From positions 1,054,001 through 1,118,000 of the forward strand of contig NZ_LBHB01000001.1 of assembly GCF_001010945.1 (NCBI RefSeq): a DNA stretch of 64,000 bases, written 5' to 3'. This stretch comes from Aurantiacibacter luteus. GTDB taxonomy: Bacteria > Pseudomonadota > Alphaproteobacteria > Sphingomonadales > Sphingomonadaceae. Below, one piece after another: positions 1 through 7,995 of the stretch. A program made the position numbers and the translations under genes. Below the pieces are notes generated by a model that saw only the letters and a program-made list of their open reading frames with translations, made no database searches and was not told the origin of the DNA. Numbering within the stretch: the stretch's first letter is position 1; every line of letters starts with the position of its first letter.

Positions 1-2
1 TG

Positions 3-86
3 CTGGAAGGGTTCTGGGCCGCTATCGCGCTGTGGGGGCTGGTCAAGGCGCTGCGCTCGCGCGGGGCCGGAGAGGATACCGCATGA
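3..86 (+). CDS. C-terminal end of a membrane protein (truncated by window edge)
   Basis: The frame is open from the window edge to a TGA at 84-86. It encodes about 27 residues beginning LEGFWAAIALWGLVKALR, a hydrophobic stretch followed by a basic, hydrophilic tail. The stop overlaps the next start as ATGA, which suggests translational coupling. The EGFWA...L.GL pattern resembles the last membrane segment of small CBU_0592-type membrane proteins, but that is recall from a very short stretch. Confidence 0.55.
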   Translation: MEGFWAAIALWGLVKALRSRGAGEDTA

Positions 87-1087
87 GATTGCCGACCGCC
101 CTTGCCGCCCTCGCCCTGCTCGCCGCGCCCGCTGCCGCGCAAGACTTGCCCGCCACCCCCGCCGACTGGTCCGCGCCCGACCGCGAGTTGATGGTCCCCG
201 TGGAGGGCGGCCGCGTGTGGGTGCGGGTCAATGGCGACATAGACGCAGGCCATCCCCCGGCGGTATTCATCCACGGCGGGCCGGGCGGCACGCACATGGG
301 CTTCGGCAACCTGCTCTCGCTGGCCGACGAGCGCGCGGTCATCCTCTACGATCAGCTCGACAGCGGCAAGTCCGACCACCCGAACGACCCCGCCAACTGG
401 CGCGTCGAGCGCTTCGTGGACGAACTGGAGGCGATCCGCGCGGCGCTGGGCGTCGAGCGCTGGCACGTCGTCGGCCACTCGTGGGGCAGCGCCATCGCGC
501 TCGAATACGCGGCCCGCTTTCCGCAGCACGTGGCCAGCACCGTGCTCGGCGGCACCTTCATCTCCACCCCGCACTGGATCATGGGCACCAATCTGCTGAT
601 CCGCGAGCTGCCGGACGAAGTGCAGGCCGACATCCTCGCCTGCGAGAGCCCCGCCCCGCCCGCCGCCGAGGTCTGCGAGGCCGCGACCGCCGCCTTCTAC
701 GCCGCCTACAACGGCCGCCCCGACCGCCCCGCTCCTCCGCCCGAAGCGCGCACATACCGCGCCCGCTACAATGGCGAGGGGTTCAACCCCGTGCTTTACA
801 ACGCCATGTGGGGCCCGAGCGAGTTCCGCGCCTCTGGGAGCCTCGTCGGCTACGACGGCACGCCGCTCCTCGTCCGTGTGGACGGCAGCCGCACGCTGTT
901 CATGGTCGGCCAGTACGACGAGGCGCAGCTGGACCAGGTGCTCGACTTCGTGACGCTGACCCCCGGCGCGGAACTGGCCGTGGTCCCCGGCGGATCGCAC
1001 AGCTTCCCCGGCGAGCGCCCGGCGGAGACCGAGGCGCTGCTGCGGGCGTGGATGGACCGGGTGGACAGCCGCGAGGACGCGCAATGA
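83..1087 (+). CDS. Secreted alpha/beta hydrolase, proline iminopeptidase-like (S33 family)
   Basis: The product is a 334-residue alpha/beta-fold hydrolase, probably a periplasmic peptidase or esterase. ATG at 83 is chosen because it begins a clear signal peptide (MRLPTALAALALLAAPAAAQ) and overlaps the preceding stop; an in-frame start at 32 would put 17 polar residues in front of it. An HGGPGG oxyanion-hole motif lies at about 64-69. The nucleophile is Ser133 in GHSWGS. An Asp in VGQYDE and a His in GGSHSF complete the likely triad. HGGPGG is typical of prolyl iminopeptidases, but the substrate cannot be read from sequence. The 3' end overlaps cmk by 4 bases. Confidence 0.85.
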   Translation: MRLPTALAALALLAAPAAAQDLPATPADWSAPDRELMVPVEGGRVWVRVNGDIDAGHPPAVFIHGGPGGTHMGFGNLLSLADERAVILYDQLDSGKSDHPNDPANWRVERFVDELEAIRAALGVERWHVVGHSWGSAIALEYAARFPQHVASTVLGGTFISTPHWIMGTNLLIRELPDEVQADILACESPAPPAAEVCEAATAAFYAAYNGRPDRPAPPPEARTYRARYNGEGFNPVLYNAMWGPSEFRASGSLVGYDGTPLLVRVDGSRTLFMVGQYDEAQLDQVLDFVTLTPGAELAVVPGGSHSFPGERPAETEALLRAWMDRVDSREDAQ

Positions 1088-1707
1088 TCATCGCCGTCGA
1101 CGGCCCCACAGCCAGCGGCAAGGGCACCGTGGCGCGCGCACTCGCCCGGCATTACGGCCTGCCGCACCTCGACACTGGCCTGCTCTACCGCGCCGTCGGC
1201 TACCAGGTCGCGCGGCTCGGCGGCGATCCGGACGAGGCCGGGACGGCGCTCGCCGCTACCCGCTTCCCCGACGACCTGCTGGCCGATCCCGAGCTGCGCA
1301 GCGAGGCGACCGGCGGACTCGCCAGCCGCGTCTCGGTCCACCCGGCGGTGCGGCAGGCGCTTTACGAGCGGCAGCGCGCCTTTGCCCTGCAGCCGGGCGG
1401 CGCGGTGCTCGACGGGCGCGACATCGGCACAGTCATCGCGCCCGAGGCCGAGGCCAAGCTGTTCGTCACCGCCAGCGTCGCCGCGCGCGCGGCACGCCGT
1501 TTCCGCGAGATGCGCGAGAGCGGGCGCGAGGTGGAGCTCGCCGACATCATGGCCGACCTCGCCGCCCGTGACGAACGCGACCGCAACCGTGCCGAGGCGC
1601 CCCTGCGCGAGGCCGAGGGCGCGCACGTCCTCGACACCAGCGAGATGACCGTAGATGAGGCCATAGCCGCGGCGATTGCGGCGGTGGAGCACGCGAGAGG
1701 CGACTGA
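1084..1707 (+). CDS. cmk: Cytidylate kinase
   Basis: This 207-residue enzyme phosphorylates CMP and dCMP with ATP in the cytosol. The P-loop is GPTASGKGT at residues 7-15. LDTGLLYRAV and LDGRDIGTVI are the expected nucleotide-binding motifs, and DERDRNR lies near the C-terminus. Length is slightly short of the usual 210-230. The ATG overlaps the hydrolase stop (ATGA), so the genes are likely co-translated. In many proteobacteria cmk is directly followed by rpsA. Here rpsA lies 1.9 kb downstream, with two genes in between. Confidence 0.97.
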   Translation: MIIAVDGPTASGKGTVARALARHYGLPHLDTGLLYRAVGYQVARLGGDPDEAGTALAATRFPDDLLADPELRSEATGGLASRVSVHPAVRQALYERQRAFALQPGGAVLDGRDIGTVIAPEAEAKLFVTASVAARAARRFREMRESGREVELADIMADLAARDERDRNRAEAPLREAEGAHVLDTSEMTVDEAIAAAIAAVEHARGD

Positions 1708-1723
1708 CCTCCGGGCGCCGCAG

Positions 1724-2209
1724 TCAGGCGCCCTCCACCTGTCGCCGCAGGCTCGGCATCAGCCCCAACGCAAAAAGCCCCTCGCACACCACGAACAGCG
1801 GGCCGACCAGCAGGCTCCTGAGGTCGTCGAGAAAGGCGGGCTTGCGCCCCTCGTAATGGTGGCCGAGGAACTGCAGCGCCCAGCCCACCACGAACAGCGC
1901 AACGCCGCCGCCCAGCCACGCGGCCGTCGATATCTGCGCGATCCAGTGGCCCGCCGCGCAGAACAACGACAGCAGCCCGCTCATCAGCAGGCCCACCCTG
2001 ATGTCCAGCCGCAGGTACCAAAGGGCCGCCAGCGCGCTGCCGACAATGGCCGGGGTCAGCACCAGGCCGCCAAGCGTCCACACAGGCCGCGAGAGCAGCA
2101 CCTCCACCGCCAGCACGATCAGCGGAATGCCCAGCGCGTGGGTTGCCACGTTGCGATGGTCGCGGTGGTATTCGCCGTAGCTGGCGAGCGTTTCTGTCAA
2201 GGTCCTCAC
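1724..2209 (-). CDS. Mpo1-like (DUF962 / YGL010w family) membrane protein
   Basis: A 161-residue protein with the family hallmark at its start: an amphipathic segment with SYGEYHRDHRN followed by HALGIP, then four to five hydrophobic segments and HHYEGRKPA. The His-rich motifs match the Mpo1 family, in which the yeast member is an Fe-dependent dioxygenase acting on 2-hydroxy fatty acids. The bacterial function is unproven. The gene lies on the minus strand, convergent with cmk, and separates cmk from rpsA. Confidence 0.8.
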   Translation of the reverse strand: MRTLTETLASYGEYHRDHRNVATHALGIPLIVLAVEVLLSRPVWTLGGLVLTPAIVGSALAALWYLRLDIRVGLLMSGLLSLFCAAGHWIAQISTAAWLGGGVALFVVGWALQFLGHHYEGRKPAFLDDLRSLLVGPLFVVCEGLFALGLMPSLRRQVEGA

Positions 2210-2385
2210 AGATTGACTCCTAATCTCATCGTCGAGCGGGTTCTAGTCGGGTTTACTCCACGCGTCGCACCTGTGGTTCGAGGCGAAACATTCGCGATGA
2301 TTTGGAAGGGCGATGCAATGCGGGTAGACAGTGTCGAACGGATCGTCAAAAGCGCAGCGTGCACCCTCAACGTTAGCGATCGAAA

Positions 2386-3249
2386 ATGGCTATAACATCT
2401 ATCTGTAACAGCGGTTTAGGTAACCAACTATTCCAATATGCCGCTGGCAAATCGCTGGCTATGAACTTGGGAACCAAACTGATAATCGATGCACGGCACT
2501 TTCAGTCAGTCACCGAAGCGGACAAGATGTTCCGCCTGGAAGAAATCGGCATCCCAGAGAGGATAAAGCAACTTCGCCCGAAGCCTTTTCGAGCGCACGG
2601 GCTTCCGTTGCGCGGATATCGCTGGTTGAAACAAGAAAGACGCAGGCATTATGTCGAGCCAAGCTTGGGGTATTTCGAAGACTTCGAAGATATCTGCGAC
2701 GGTGCATATCTTGTCGGATGCTTTCAATCACCTCGCTACTTTGCGGGAAATGAAGATCGAATATTTGCCGACACGAAAATCGACCAGACATTCTCCAGGT
2801 TTGAATCCCGCTCGCCAGATGATGCCATAAACCTTCATGTCCGACGTGGCGATTACCTTGTTAATCCCGGTTACGTTTTAACCGACCCGCTTGCCTACTA
2901 CCGCGAGGCTCTCGCGAAGGCTCGGGAAGCGCTGCCCGGTGCGCCGCTAGTGGTCTTCTCCGACGACATCCCCTGGTGCCGCGAGCAGGACCTGTTCGCG
3001 GGCGCGCAGTTCATGGAGCCGGTGGCGGGCGAGAGCCCCTGGGCAGACCTCGTGCGGATGTCGCGCTGCGCCGCGCTGGTCATCGCCAACAGCTCCTATT
3101 CGTGGTGGGCGGGCTGGTTCGCCATGCAACGCGGAGCGCGCGTCTATTGCCCGCGCCAGTGGATCAAGGGCCTCGATAGCGCCGATCTCGACATCTATCC
3201 CGCCACGTGGACGGTGATCGGCGACATGGACCACGAGGGCGCGGGCTGA
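2386..3249 (+). CDS. Alpha-1,2-fucosyltransferase-like glycosyltransferase (GT11)
   Basis: This 287-residue protein opens with SGLGNQLFQYAAGKSLA, the GT11 N-terminal signature. It carries HVRRGDYL, the GDP-fucose-binding HxRRxDY motif, near the middle, and NSSYSWWAGWF near the C-terminus. It probably adds fucose or a related deoxyhexose to a surface polysaccharide. No other polysaccharide gene is nearby. The first ~550 bases and the upstream intergenic stretch are near 47-50% GC, while the last ~310 bases (from about 2935) return to over 65%, so the gene looks mosaic. It starts 177 bases from the divergent Mpo1-like gene and has no near-consensus Shine-Dalgarno. Confidence 0.85.
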   Translation: MAITSICNSGLGNQLFQYAAGKSLAMNLGTKLIIDARHFQSVTEADKMFRLEEIGIPERIKQLRPKPFRAHGLPLRGYRWLKQERRRHYVEPSLGYFEDFEDICDGAYLVGCFQSPRYFAGNEDRIFADTKIDQTFSRFESRSPDDAINLHVRRGDYLVNPGYVLTDPLAYYREALAKAREALPGAPLVVFSDDIPWCREQDLFAGAQFMEPVAGESPWADLVRMSRCAALVIANSSYSWWAGWFAMQRGARVYCPRQWIKGLDSADLDIYPATWTVIGDMDHEGAG

Positions 3250-3640
3250 GCCGGCGACAGTCGCGCTTTCCTACAGGGATCGGGCCGGCGCACGACGCGC
3301 TGGCCATGACGCAGCCGCTTTTCCGCGCCACCCACGCGATCTGTCAACTTCGCGACCGGCCGCAAGGCGCGCAATTCCGCCATTCCCGACCCGCCGCCCG
3401 CTTGACACTGTCAACTTCGCCGCGCCCTTGGCCCGCGCCATTCCGCTTGCCTTTGCGCGGCATTTCGCCTAGGCGCGCGCCCGTTCTCTTACATCTCTGG
3501 GTGCAAGGAACCCGCACGGTGGCATCCGGCCCCGCGCGGACATCGGCCTCTTGCCCCGTACGCCCGCGCAATCGTGCTCGGGAGGCGGACCAAGACCCGG
3601 GTAGAACCCGTGGCCGGTAGCAAACGTGAAGGAACTGAAT
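3250..3640 (+). other. 391-base intergenic leader upstream of rpsA
   Basis: No convincing gene is seen here. The region should hold the rpsA promoter and 5' leader, since the upstream fucosyltransferase looks transcriptionally unrelated. It contains a twice-repeated 13-mer (separate entry), a TTGACA hexamer at 3402-3407 without a good -10 at proper spacing, and a CGCCTAGGCG palindrome near 3468. A GAAGGA Shine-Dalgarno at 3628-3633 precedes the rpsA ATG. Confidence 0.6.
3341..3420 (+). repeat. Direct repeat CTGTCAACTTCGC, two copies 67 bases apart
   Basis: The identical 13-mer occurs at 3341-3353 and 3408-3420 in the rpsA upstream region. Two exact copies so close together are unlikely by chance in a 391-base stretch. 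The second copy overlaps the TTGACA hexamer at 3402. It could be a binding site for a regulator or a relic of duplication; there is no direct evidence of function. Confidence 0.5.
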
Positions 3641-5365
3641 ATGGCATCTGTTGCCAACCCCACCCGCGACGATTTCGCCGCGATGCTCGACGAACAGCTC
3701 GGCGGCGCCGACGGCGGCTTCGAAGGCCGTGTCGTCAAGGGCACCGTCACCGCCATCGAGAACGGCATGGCGCTCGTCGACGTCGGCCTGAAGAGCGAAG
3801 GCCGCATCTCCCTGCGCGAATTCGAGCGCGGCGAGGAAGACGGCAGCCACGGCCTTTCCGTCGGTGACGAAGTCGAAGTCTTCGTCGACCGTGTCGAGAA
3901 CGCCGACGGCGAAGCCATGCTCAGCCGCGACCGCGCCCGCCGCGAAGCCGCCTGGGACAAGCTCGAGAACGAATTCGGCGAAGGCAAGCGCGTCGAGGGC
4001 CGCATCTTCGGCCGCGTCAAGGGCGGCTTCACCGTCGACCTCGACGGCGCCGTGGCCTTCCTGCCCGGCAGCCAGGTCGACATCCGCCCCGTGCGCGACG
4101 TCACCCCGCTGATGGACATGCCGCAGCCCTTCCAGATCCTGAAGATGGACCGTCGCCGCGGCAACATCGTCGTGTCGCGCCGCGCCGTGCTCGAGGAAAC
4201 CCGTGCCGAGCAGCGCAGCGAGCTGATCGAGGGTCTGGCCGAGGGTCAGGTCACCGACGGCGTGGTCAAGAACATCACCGACTACGGCGCCTTCGTGGAC
4301 CTGGGCGGTATCGACGGCCTGCTCCACGTCACCGACATGAGCTACAAGCGCGTCAACCACCCCAGCGAAGTGATCGAGATCGGCCAGACCGTGACCGTGC
4401 AGATCATCCGCATCAACCAGGATACCCAGCGCATCAGCCTCGGCATGAAGCAGCTGGAGAGCGATCCGTGGGACGGCGTGGGCGCGAAGTACCCGGTCGG
4501 CGCCAAGGTCAACGGCACCGTCACCAACATCACCGAATACGGCGCCTTCGTGGAGCTGGAGCCGGGCATCGAGGGCCTCGTCCACGTCTCCGAGATGAGC
4601 TGGACCAAGAAGAACGTGCACCCCGGCAAGATCGTCTCGACCTCGCAGGAAGTCGAAGTCATGGTGCTGGAAGTGGACGCCGAGAAGCGCCGCATCTCGC
4701 TCGGCCTCAAGCAGGCCCAGCGCAACCCGTGGGAAGAGTTCGCCGATGCTCACCCGGTCGGCTCGACCGTCACCGGCGAAGTCAAGAACGCCACCGAGTT
4801 CGGCCTGTTCATCGGCCTGCCGGGCGACGTGGACGGCATGGTCCACATGTCCGACATCGCCTGGGGCATCTCGGGCGAGGATGCGCTGGCGCTGCACCGC
4901 AAGGGTGAAGAGGTCGAGGCCGTGGTGCTCGACGTCGACATCGACAAGGAGCGCATCAGCCTCGGCATGAAGCAGCTCGAGAAGGGTGCCCCGACCGAAG
5001 CGGGTGCGGCGGGTTCGCTGCGCCGCGGCGAGGTGGTCACCGTGACCGTGCTCGAAGTGCGCGACGGCGGCCTGGAAGTGCAGGTCGGCGACGACGGCGC
5101 GACCGGCTTCATCAAGCGCTCGGATCTCGGCCGCGACCGCGACGAGCAGCGTCCGGACCGCTTCCAGGCGGGCCAGAAGGTCGATGCCATGGTCACCGGC
5201 TTCGACCGTTCGAAGAAGCCCAACTTCTCCATCAAGGCGCATCAGATCGCCGAGGAGAAGGAAGCCGTGGCGCAGTTCGGCTCGGCCGACTCGGGCGCCT
5301 CGCTCGGCGACATCCTCGGTGCGGCCCTGAAGGGCGGCGCCGACAAGGACGCCGACAAGAAGTAA
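3641..5365 (+). CDS. rpsA: 30S ribosomal protein S1
   Basis: The product is a 574-residue protein with tandem S1 OB-fold repeats. Typical repeat signatures are GVVKNITDYGAFVDLGGIDG, GTVTNITEYGAFVELEPGIE and GEVKNATEFGLFIGLPGDVD, with LHVTDMS or VHVSEMSW blocks. It binds mRNA and the 30S subunit to aid initiation. The ATG at 3641 follows GAAGGA by seven bases; an upstream in-frame ATG at 3626 lies before that site and is less likely. The tail is Lys/Asp rich. A strong intrinsic terminator follows, so the transcript probably ends here. Confidence 0.98.
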   Translation: MASVANPTRDDFAAMLDEQLGGADGGFEGRVVKGTVTAIENGMALVDVGLKSEGRISLREFERGEEDGSHGLSVGDEVEVFVDRVENADGEAMLSRDRARREAAWDKLENEFGEGKRVEGRIFGRVKGGFTVDLDGAVAFLPGSQVDIRPVRDVTPLMDMPQPFQILKMDRRRGNIVVSRRAVLEETRAEQRSELIEGLAEGQVTDGVVKNITDYGAFVDLGGIDGLLHVTDMSYKRVNHPSEVIEIGQTVTVQIIRINQDTQRISLGMKQLESDPWDGVGAKYPVGAKVNGTVTNITEYGAFVELEPGIEGLVHVSEMSWTKKNVHPGKIVSTSQEVEVMVLEVDAEKRRISLGLKQAQRNPWEEFADAHPVGSTVTGEVKNATEFGLFIGLPGDVDGMVHMSDIAWGISGEDALALHRKGEEVEAVVLDVDIDKERISLGMKQLEKGAPTEAGAAGSLRRGEVVTVTVLEVRDGGLEVQVGDDGATGFIKRSDLGRDRDEQRPDRFQAGQKVDAMVTGFDRSKKPNFSIKAHQIAEEKEAVAQFGSADSGASLGDILGAALKGGADKDADKK

Positions 5366-5390
5366 GCTATAGCTTCGGCTAGGCTATCGG

Positions 5391-5430
5391 AAGGCCCGCT
5401 TGCCCGATCGGCAGGCGGGCCTTTCCTACT
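5391..5430 (+). terminator. Intrinsic terminator after rpsA
   Basis: A 14-bp stem (5391-5404 with 5410-5423, one G-U wobble) encloses a five-base CGATC loop. It is followed by a short pyrimidine tract (TCCTACTTTC). It lies 26 bases past the rpsA stop and 34 bases before gloB. Confidence 0.8.
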
Positions 5431-5456
5431 TTCAGGGCTGGGCCTAGAGTGCGCCC

Positions 5457-6212
5457 ATGCTCGAAATCCACCAGTTCCCCTGCCTGTCCGACAACTACGG
5501 CTTCCTCGTCCACGATCCGGCCAGCGAAGAGACCGCCGCGATCGACACGCCCGACGGCGCGGAATACCTGGCGCAGGCCGAGGCGAAGAGCTGGCGCATC
5601 ACGCAGGTCTGGAACACTCACTGGCACCCCGACCACGCGGGCGGCAACGCGGCCATCGTCGCGGCGACGGGCGCCAAGGTCATCGCGCCGGACGAGGTGA
5701 AGCGCATCTCCCCCATCGACCGGGTGGTGGCGCACGGCGAGGTGGTGACACTCGGAGCGCACAAAGCGCGGGTGATCGACGTGGGTGGTCACACCGCAGG
5801 CCATGTCGCCTATCACCTGCCGGCGGACGGCATCGCTTTCGTCGGCGACAGCCTGTTCGCGCTCGGCTGCGGGCGGATGTTCGAGGGCACGCCGGAGCAG
5901 TTCTGGGACAGCCTCGCCCGCCTCAAGGCCCTGCCCCCCGAGACGACGATCTACTGCGCCCACGAATACACGCTGGCGAACGCCCGCTTCGCGCTTCATG
6001 CCGACCAGGGCAACGACGCCCTGCTCGACTACGCCCGCGAGGTCGAGGCCCTGCGCGAGCGCGGCGAGCCGACCGTACCCTTCCCCCTCGCCCGCGAGCT
6101 TGAAACCAACCCCTTCCTGCGCGCCGACGATCCGGAGATGGCGGCACACTGGGGCGGCGAGGCTCCGCACGAGACGTTCGCGGCGCTGAGGGCGGCGAAG
6201 GACGCGTTCTGA
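5457..6212 (+). CDS. gloB: Hydroxyacylglutathione hydrolase (glyoxalase II)
   Basis: A 251-residue metallo-beta-lactamase-fold enzyme that hydrolyses S-lactoylglutathione to lactate and glutathione, the second step of methylglyoxal detoxification. The metal motif THWHPDHAGG begins at residue 54, giving His55, His57, Asp59 and His60. VGGHTAGH, FVGDSLFALGCGRMFEG and CAHEYTLANARFA supply the remaining ligands and glutathione-binding blocks. Length matches the family. It follows the rpsA terminator, so it probably has its own promoter. Confidence 0.96.
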   Translation: MLEIHQFPCLSDNYGFLVHDPASEETAAIDTPDGAEYLAQAEAKSWRITQVWNTHWHPDHAGGNAAIVAATGAKVIAPDEVKRISPIDRVVAHGEVVTLGAHKARVIDVGGHTAGHVAYHLPADGIAFVGDSLFALGCGRMFEGTPEQFWDSLARLKALPPETTIYCAHEYTLANARFALHADQGNDALLDYAREVEALRERGEPTVPFPLARELETNPFLRADDPEMAAHWGGEAPHETFAALRAAKDAF

Positions 6213-6217
6213 CAGGC

Positions 6218-6730
6218 GTGGTGGTGCTCGACGACTGGCAGCCGCACTGGGCGGAGCAATTCCGGCGGACGCAGGACTCCCTGTCCGCCATCCCGGCGCT
6301 GGCAAAGGGCGAGGCCCATCACATCGGAAGCACCGCGGTGCCAGGCCTCGTGGCCAAGCCGATCATCGACGTGCTGCTGGTCACCGACGCGCTCCAGCCG
6401 CTGGACGAGGCTACGCCCGAACTCGAATAACTCGGTTACGAGGCACGCGGCGAATACGGAATCGCTGGCCGGCGGTATTTCGTGCGCCGGGTCGATGGCG
6501 AGATGCCCGTGCATCTTCATGGCTTCGCACGAGGCGCACCGGAAATCGCGAAACACCTCGCCTTCCGTGACCTTCTACAAGCGGATGATCAGGCGCGCAT
6601 GCTCTATGCCGCCGCCAAGCGAGACGCGCTGGCGAGGTCCGGCGGCGAGCGGACCCGTTATCAAACGCTGAAAACGCGCGCGTTGCTGGCCCTGCTCGCC
6701 GAGGCGGCTCAGTCGCCGCTGCCGGGGTAG
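6218..6730 (+). pseudogene. GrpB (UPF0157) family gene interrupted by one in-frame stop
   Basis: One reading frame encodes a nearly complete GrpB-family protein of about 170 residues. The N-terminal half has DDWQPHWAEQF and HHIGSTAVPGLVAKPIIDVL. The C-terminal half has LGYEARGEYGIAGRRYFVRR and VHLHGF. The two halves are in the same frame and separated only by a TAA at 6428-6430, within ELE-stop-LGYE. Family members have an ordinary residue there; a CAA-to-TAA change would explain it. The start is GTG at 6218, 5 bases after gloB. The 3' end overlaps the convergent flavodoxin gene by 22 bases. The family resembles nucleotidyltransferases and its function is uncertain. Confidence 0.8.
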
Positions 6731-7341
6731 GTATCGGCCTTGAGCAGCTTCGCCAGGTGCACCGCATTGCCCGCGGTCATCGCGGCGGTCTGGGTCACCT
6801 TCTTGGGCGTGTGCTCGAGATCCTTGAAGTCCTTCGAGCCCATCGCCTCGCCCACCCAGTAACAGGCGGCGACGGCGGGGATGGTCCAGCCGGTGTCGTT
6901 GAGGCTCTGGAACAATTGCGCGCTGGCCCAGTGGGCGCCGTCCTCGTTGCCGACGATGGCGGCGACCGCGACCTTGCCGTAGCTGGGCATCCGTCCAACA
7001 TCGTCGGTCTCGGAGAGGAAGGCGTCCATGCGCTCCAGCACGCGCTTGGCGATGGAGCCGATCTGGCCCATCCAGATGGGGCCGCCGAAGACGAGGATGT
7101 CGTGGGCGAGGATCTTTTCGCGCAAGGCCGGCCAGTCGTCGCCCTCGCCCTCGTCCGAGGTGACGCCGGGCTTCACGTCGTAGTCGGCGATGCGGATGGT
7201 CTCGGCAATCTCGACATCGTGCTCGCCGAACGCCTTTTCGAGCACCGCGATCATCGCGTCGGTGGAGCTGGCCTCCCCCGCCTTGCTCGACTTGAGCGAA
7301 CAATTGATGGCGATGGCGGAAATCTTGGTATCGGCGGCCAT
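6709..7341 (-). CDS. Flavodoxin-like NAD(P)H-dependent oxidoreductase
   Basis: A 210-residue cytosolic protein of the flavodoxin/NADPH-dependent FMN reductase superfamily. NCSLKSSKAGEASSTD near the start corresponds to the FMN phosphate-binding loop. FGGPIWMGQIGSIAKRVLERMD at mid-protein is the typical second FMN-contact segment (GGPIWMG), and AAIVGNEDGAHW follows. The substrate is unknown. It lies downstream of atpF on the same strand with a 75-base gap, but no functional link to ATP synthase is apparent. Its 3' end overlaps the broken GrpB gene. Confidence 0.88.
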   Translation of the reverse strand: MAADTKISAIAINCSLKSSKAGEASSTDAMIAVLEKAFGEHDVEIAETIRIADYDVKPGVTSDEGEGDDWPALREKILAHDILVFGGPIWMGQIGSIAKRVLERMDAFLSETDDVGRMPSYGKVAVAAIVGNEDGAHWASAQLFQSLNDTGWTIPAVAACYWVGEAMGSKDFKDLEHTPKKVTQTAAMTAGNAVHLAKLLKADTYPGSGD

Positions 7342-7416
7342 GGGGCATTCTCCTGAGTGTTCAGAAGGGTAACGCCCCAGACCGCAAGACTATCCGCCCC
7401 GCCGGATCAACAAAGG

Positions 7417-7995
7417 TCAGATGCTGGCGATCGCCTCGTCCGCCATCGCGCGGTCGGCGGCGGCATCGTGGTTGGCGGCGATCAGCTGCGCGGCGGCGCG
7501 GGTCGAGGCCTCGGCGGCGCGGGTGCGCAGTTCGTCGATGGCGGTGCGCTCGGCAGCGGCGATCTTGTCCTGAGCCATGCGCTCGCGCCGGGCGACCATC
7601 GCGGCGGTGTCGGTCTCGGCCTTGGCGACGATGCCCTCGGCCTCGCGCCGGGCATTGTCGAGCATGGCCTCCGCGTTCTTTTCCGCCCCGGCGATCTTGG
7701 CGGCGTATTCCTCGCGCAGGGCCTCGGCCTCGGCGCGCAGCTGCTTCGCCTCGTCGAGGTTGTTCTTGATGGCCTTGATCTTGGCATCGAGGCCGCCGGC
7801 CACGGTCTTGTGCACCTTGGCGCCGAGGAAGGCGATCAGCAGCAGGACGAGCATGGCCACGCTGACCCACTGGTAGGGCGCGAGGCCCAGCAGTTCGGGC
7901 GAGGCGTGCTGACCGGCACCGCCGTGGGCATCGGCTACCTCGATCTGCGCCTCGCTGGTGGCGAAGACTTCGGGCATGGGTTCGTTACTGACCAC
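7417..7995 (-). CDS. atpF: F-type ATP synthase subunit b
   Basis: A 192-residue peripheral-stalk subunit. A single membrane span (about residues 42-62, WVSVAMLVLLLIAFLGAKVH) is followed by a long Ala/Glu/Lys-rich coiled coil. The GTG at 7995 gives an 11-base overlap with the upstream b' gene; an ATG six codons later (7977) is an alternative that would leave a small gap. The ~40-residue N-terminal extension before the membrane span is longer than in E. coli b. It is the last gene of the atpI-B-E-b'-b operon. Confidence 0.93.
   Translation of the reverse strand: MVSNEPMPEVFATSEAQIEVADAHGGAGQHASPELLGLAPYQWVSVAMLVLLLIAFLGAKVHKTVAGGLDAKIKAIKNNLDEAKQLRAEAEALREEYAAKIAGAEKNAEAMLDNARREAEGIVAKAETDTAAMVARRERMAQDKIAAAERTAIDELRTRAAEASTRAAAQLIAANHDAAADRAMADEAIASI

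Noticed and set aside
3402-3430. TTGACA as a sigma-70-type -35 for rpsA
   Set aside because: No acceptable -10 lies 15-19 bases downstream, so I do not call a promoter.
3626-3640. Upstream in-frame ATG start for rpsA
   Set aside because: It would place the GAAGGA ribosome-binding site inside the coding region; ATG at 3641 has correct spacing and the expected N-terminus.
3344-5242. Long open frame (about 630 codons) antisense to rpsA
   Set aside because: It mirrors rpsA codon structure in high-GC DNA, has no domain motif and no ribosome-binding site. The sense strand encodes an unmistakable S1 protein.
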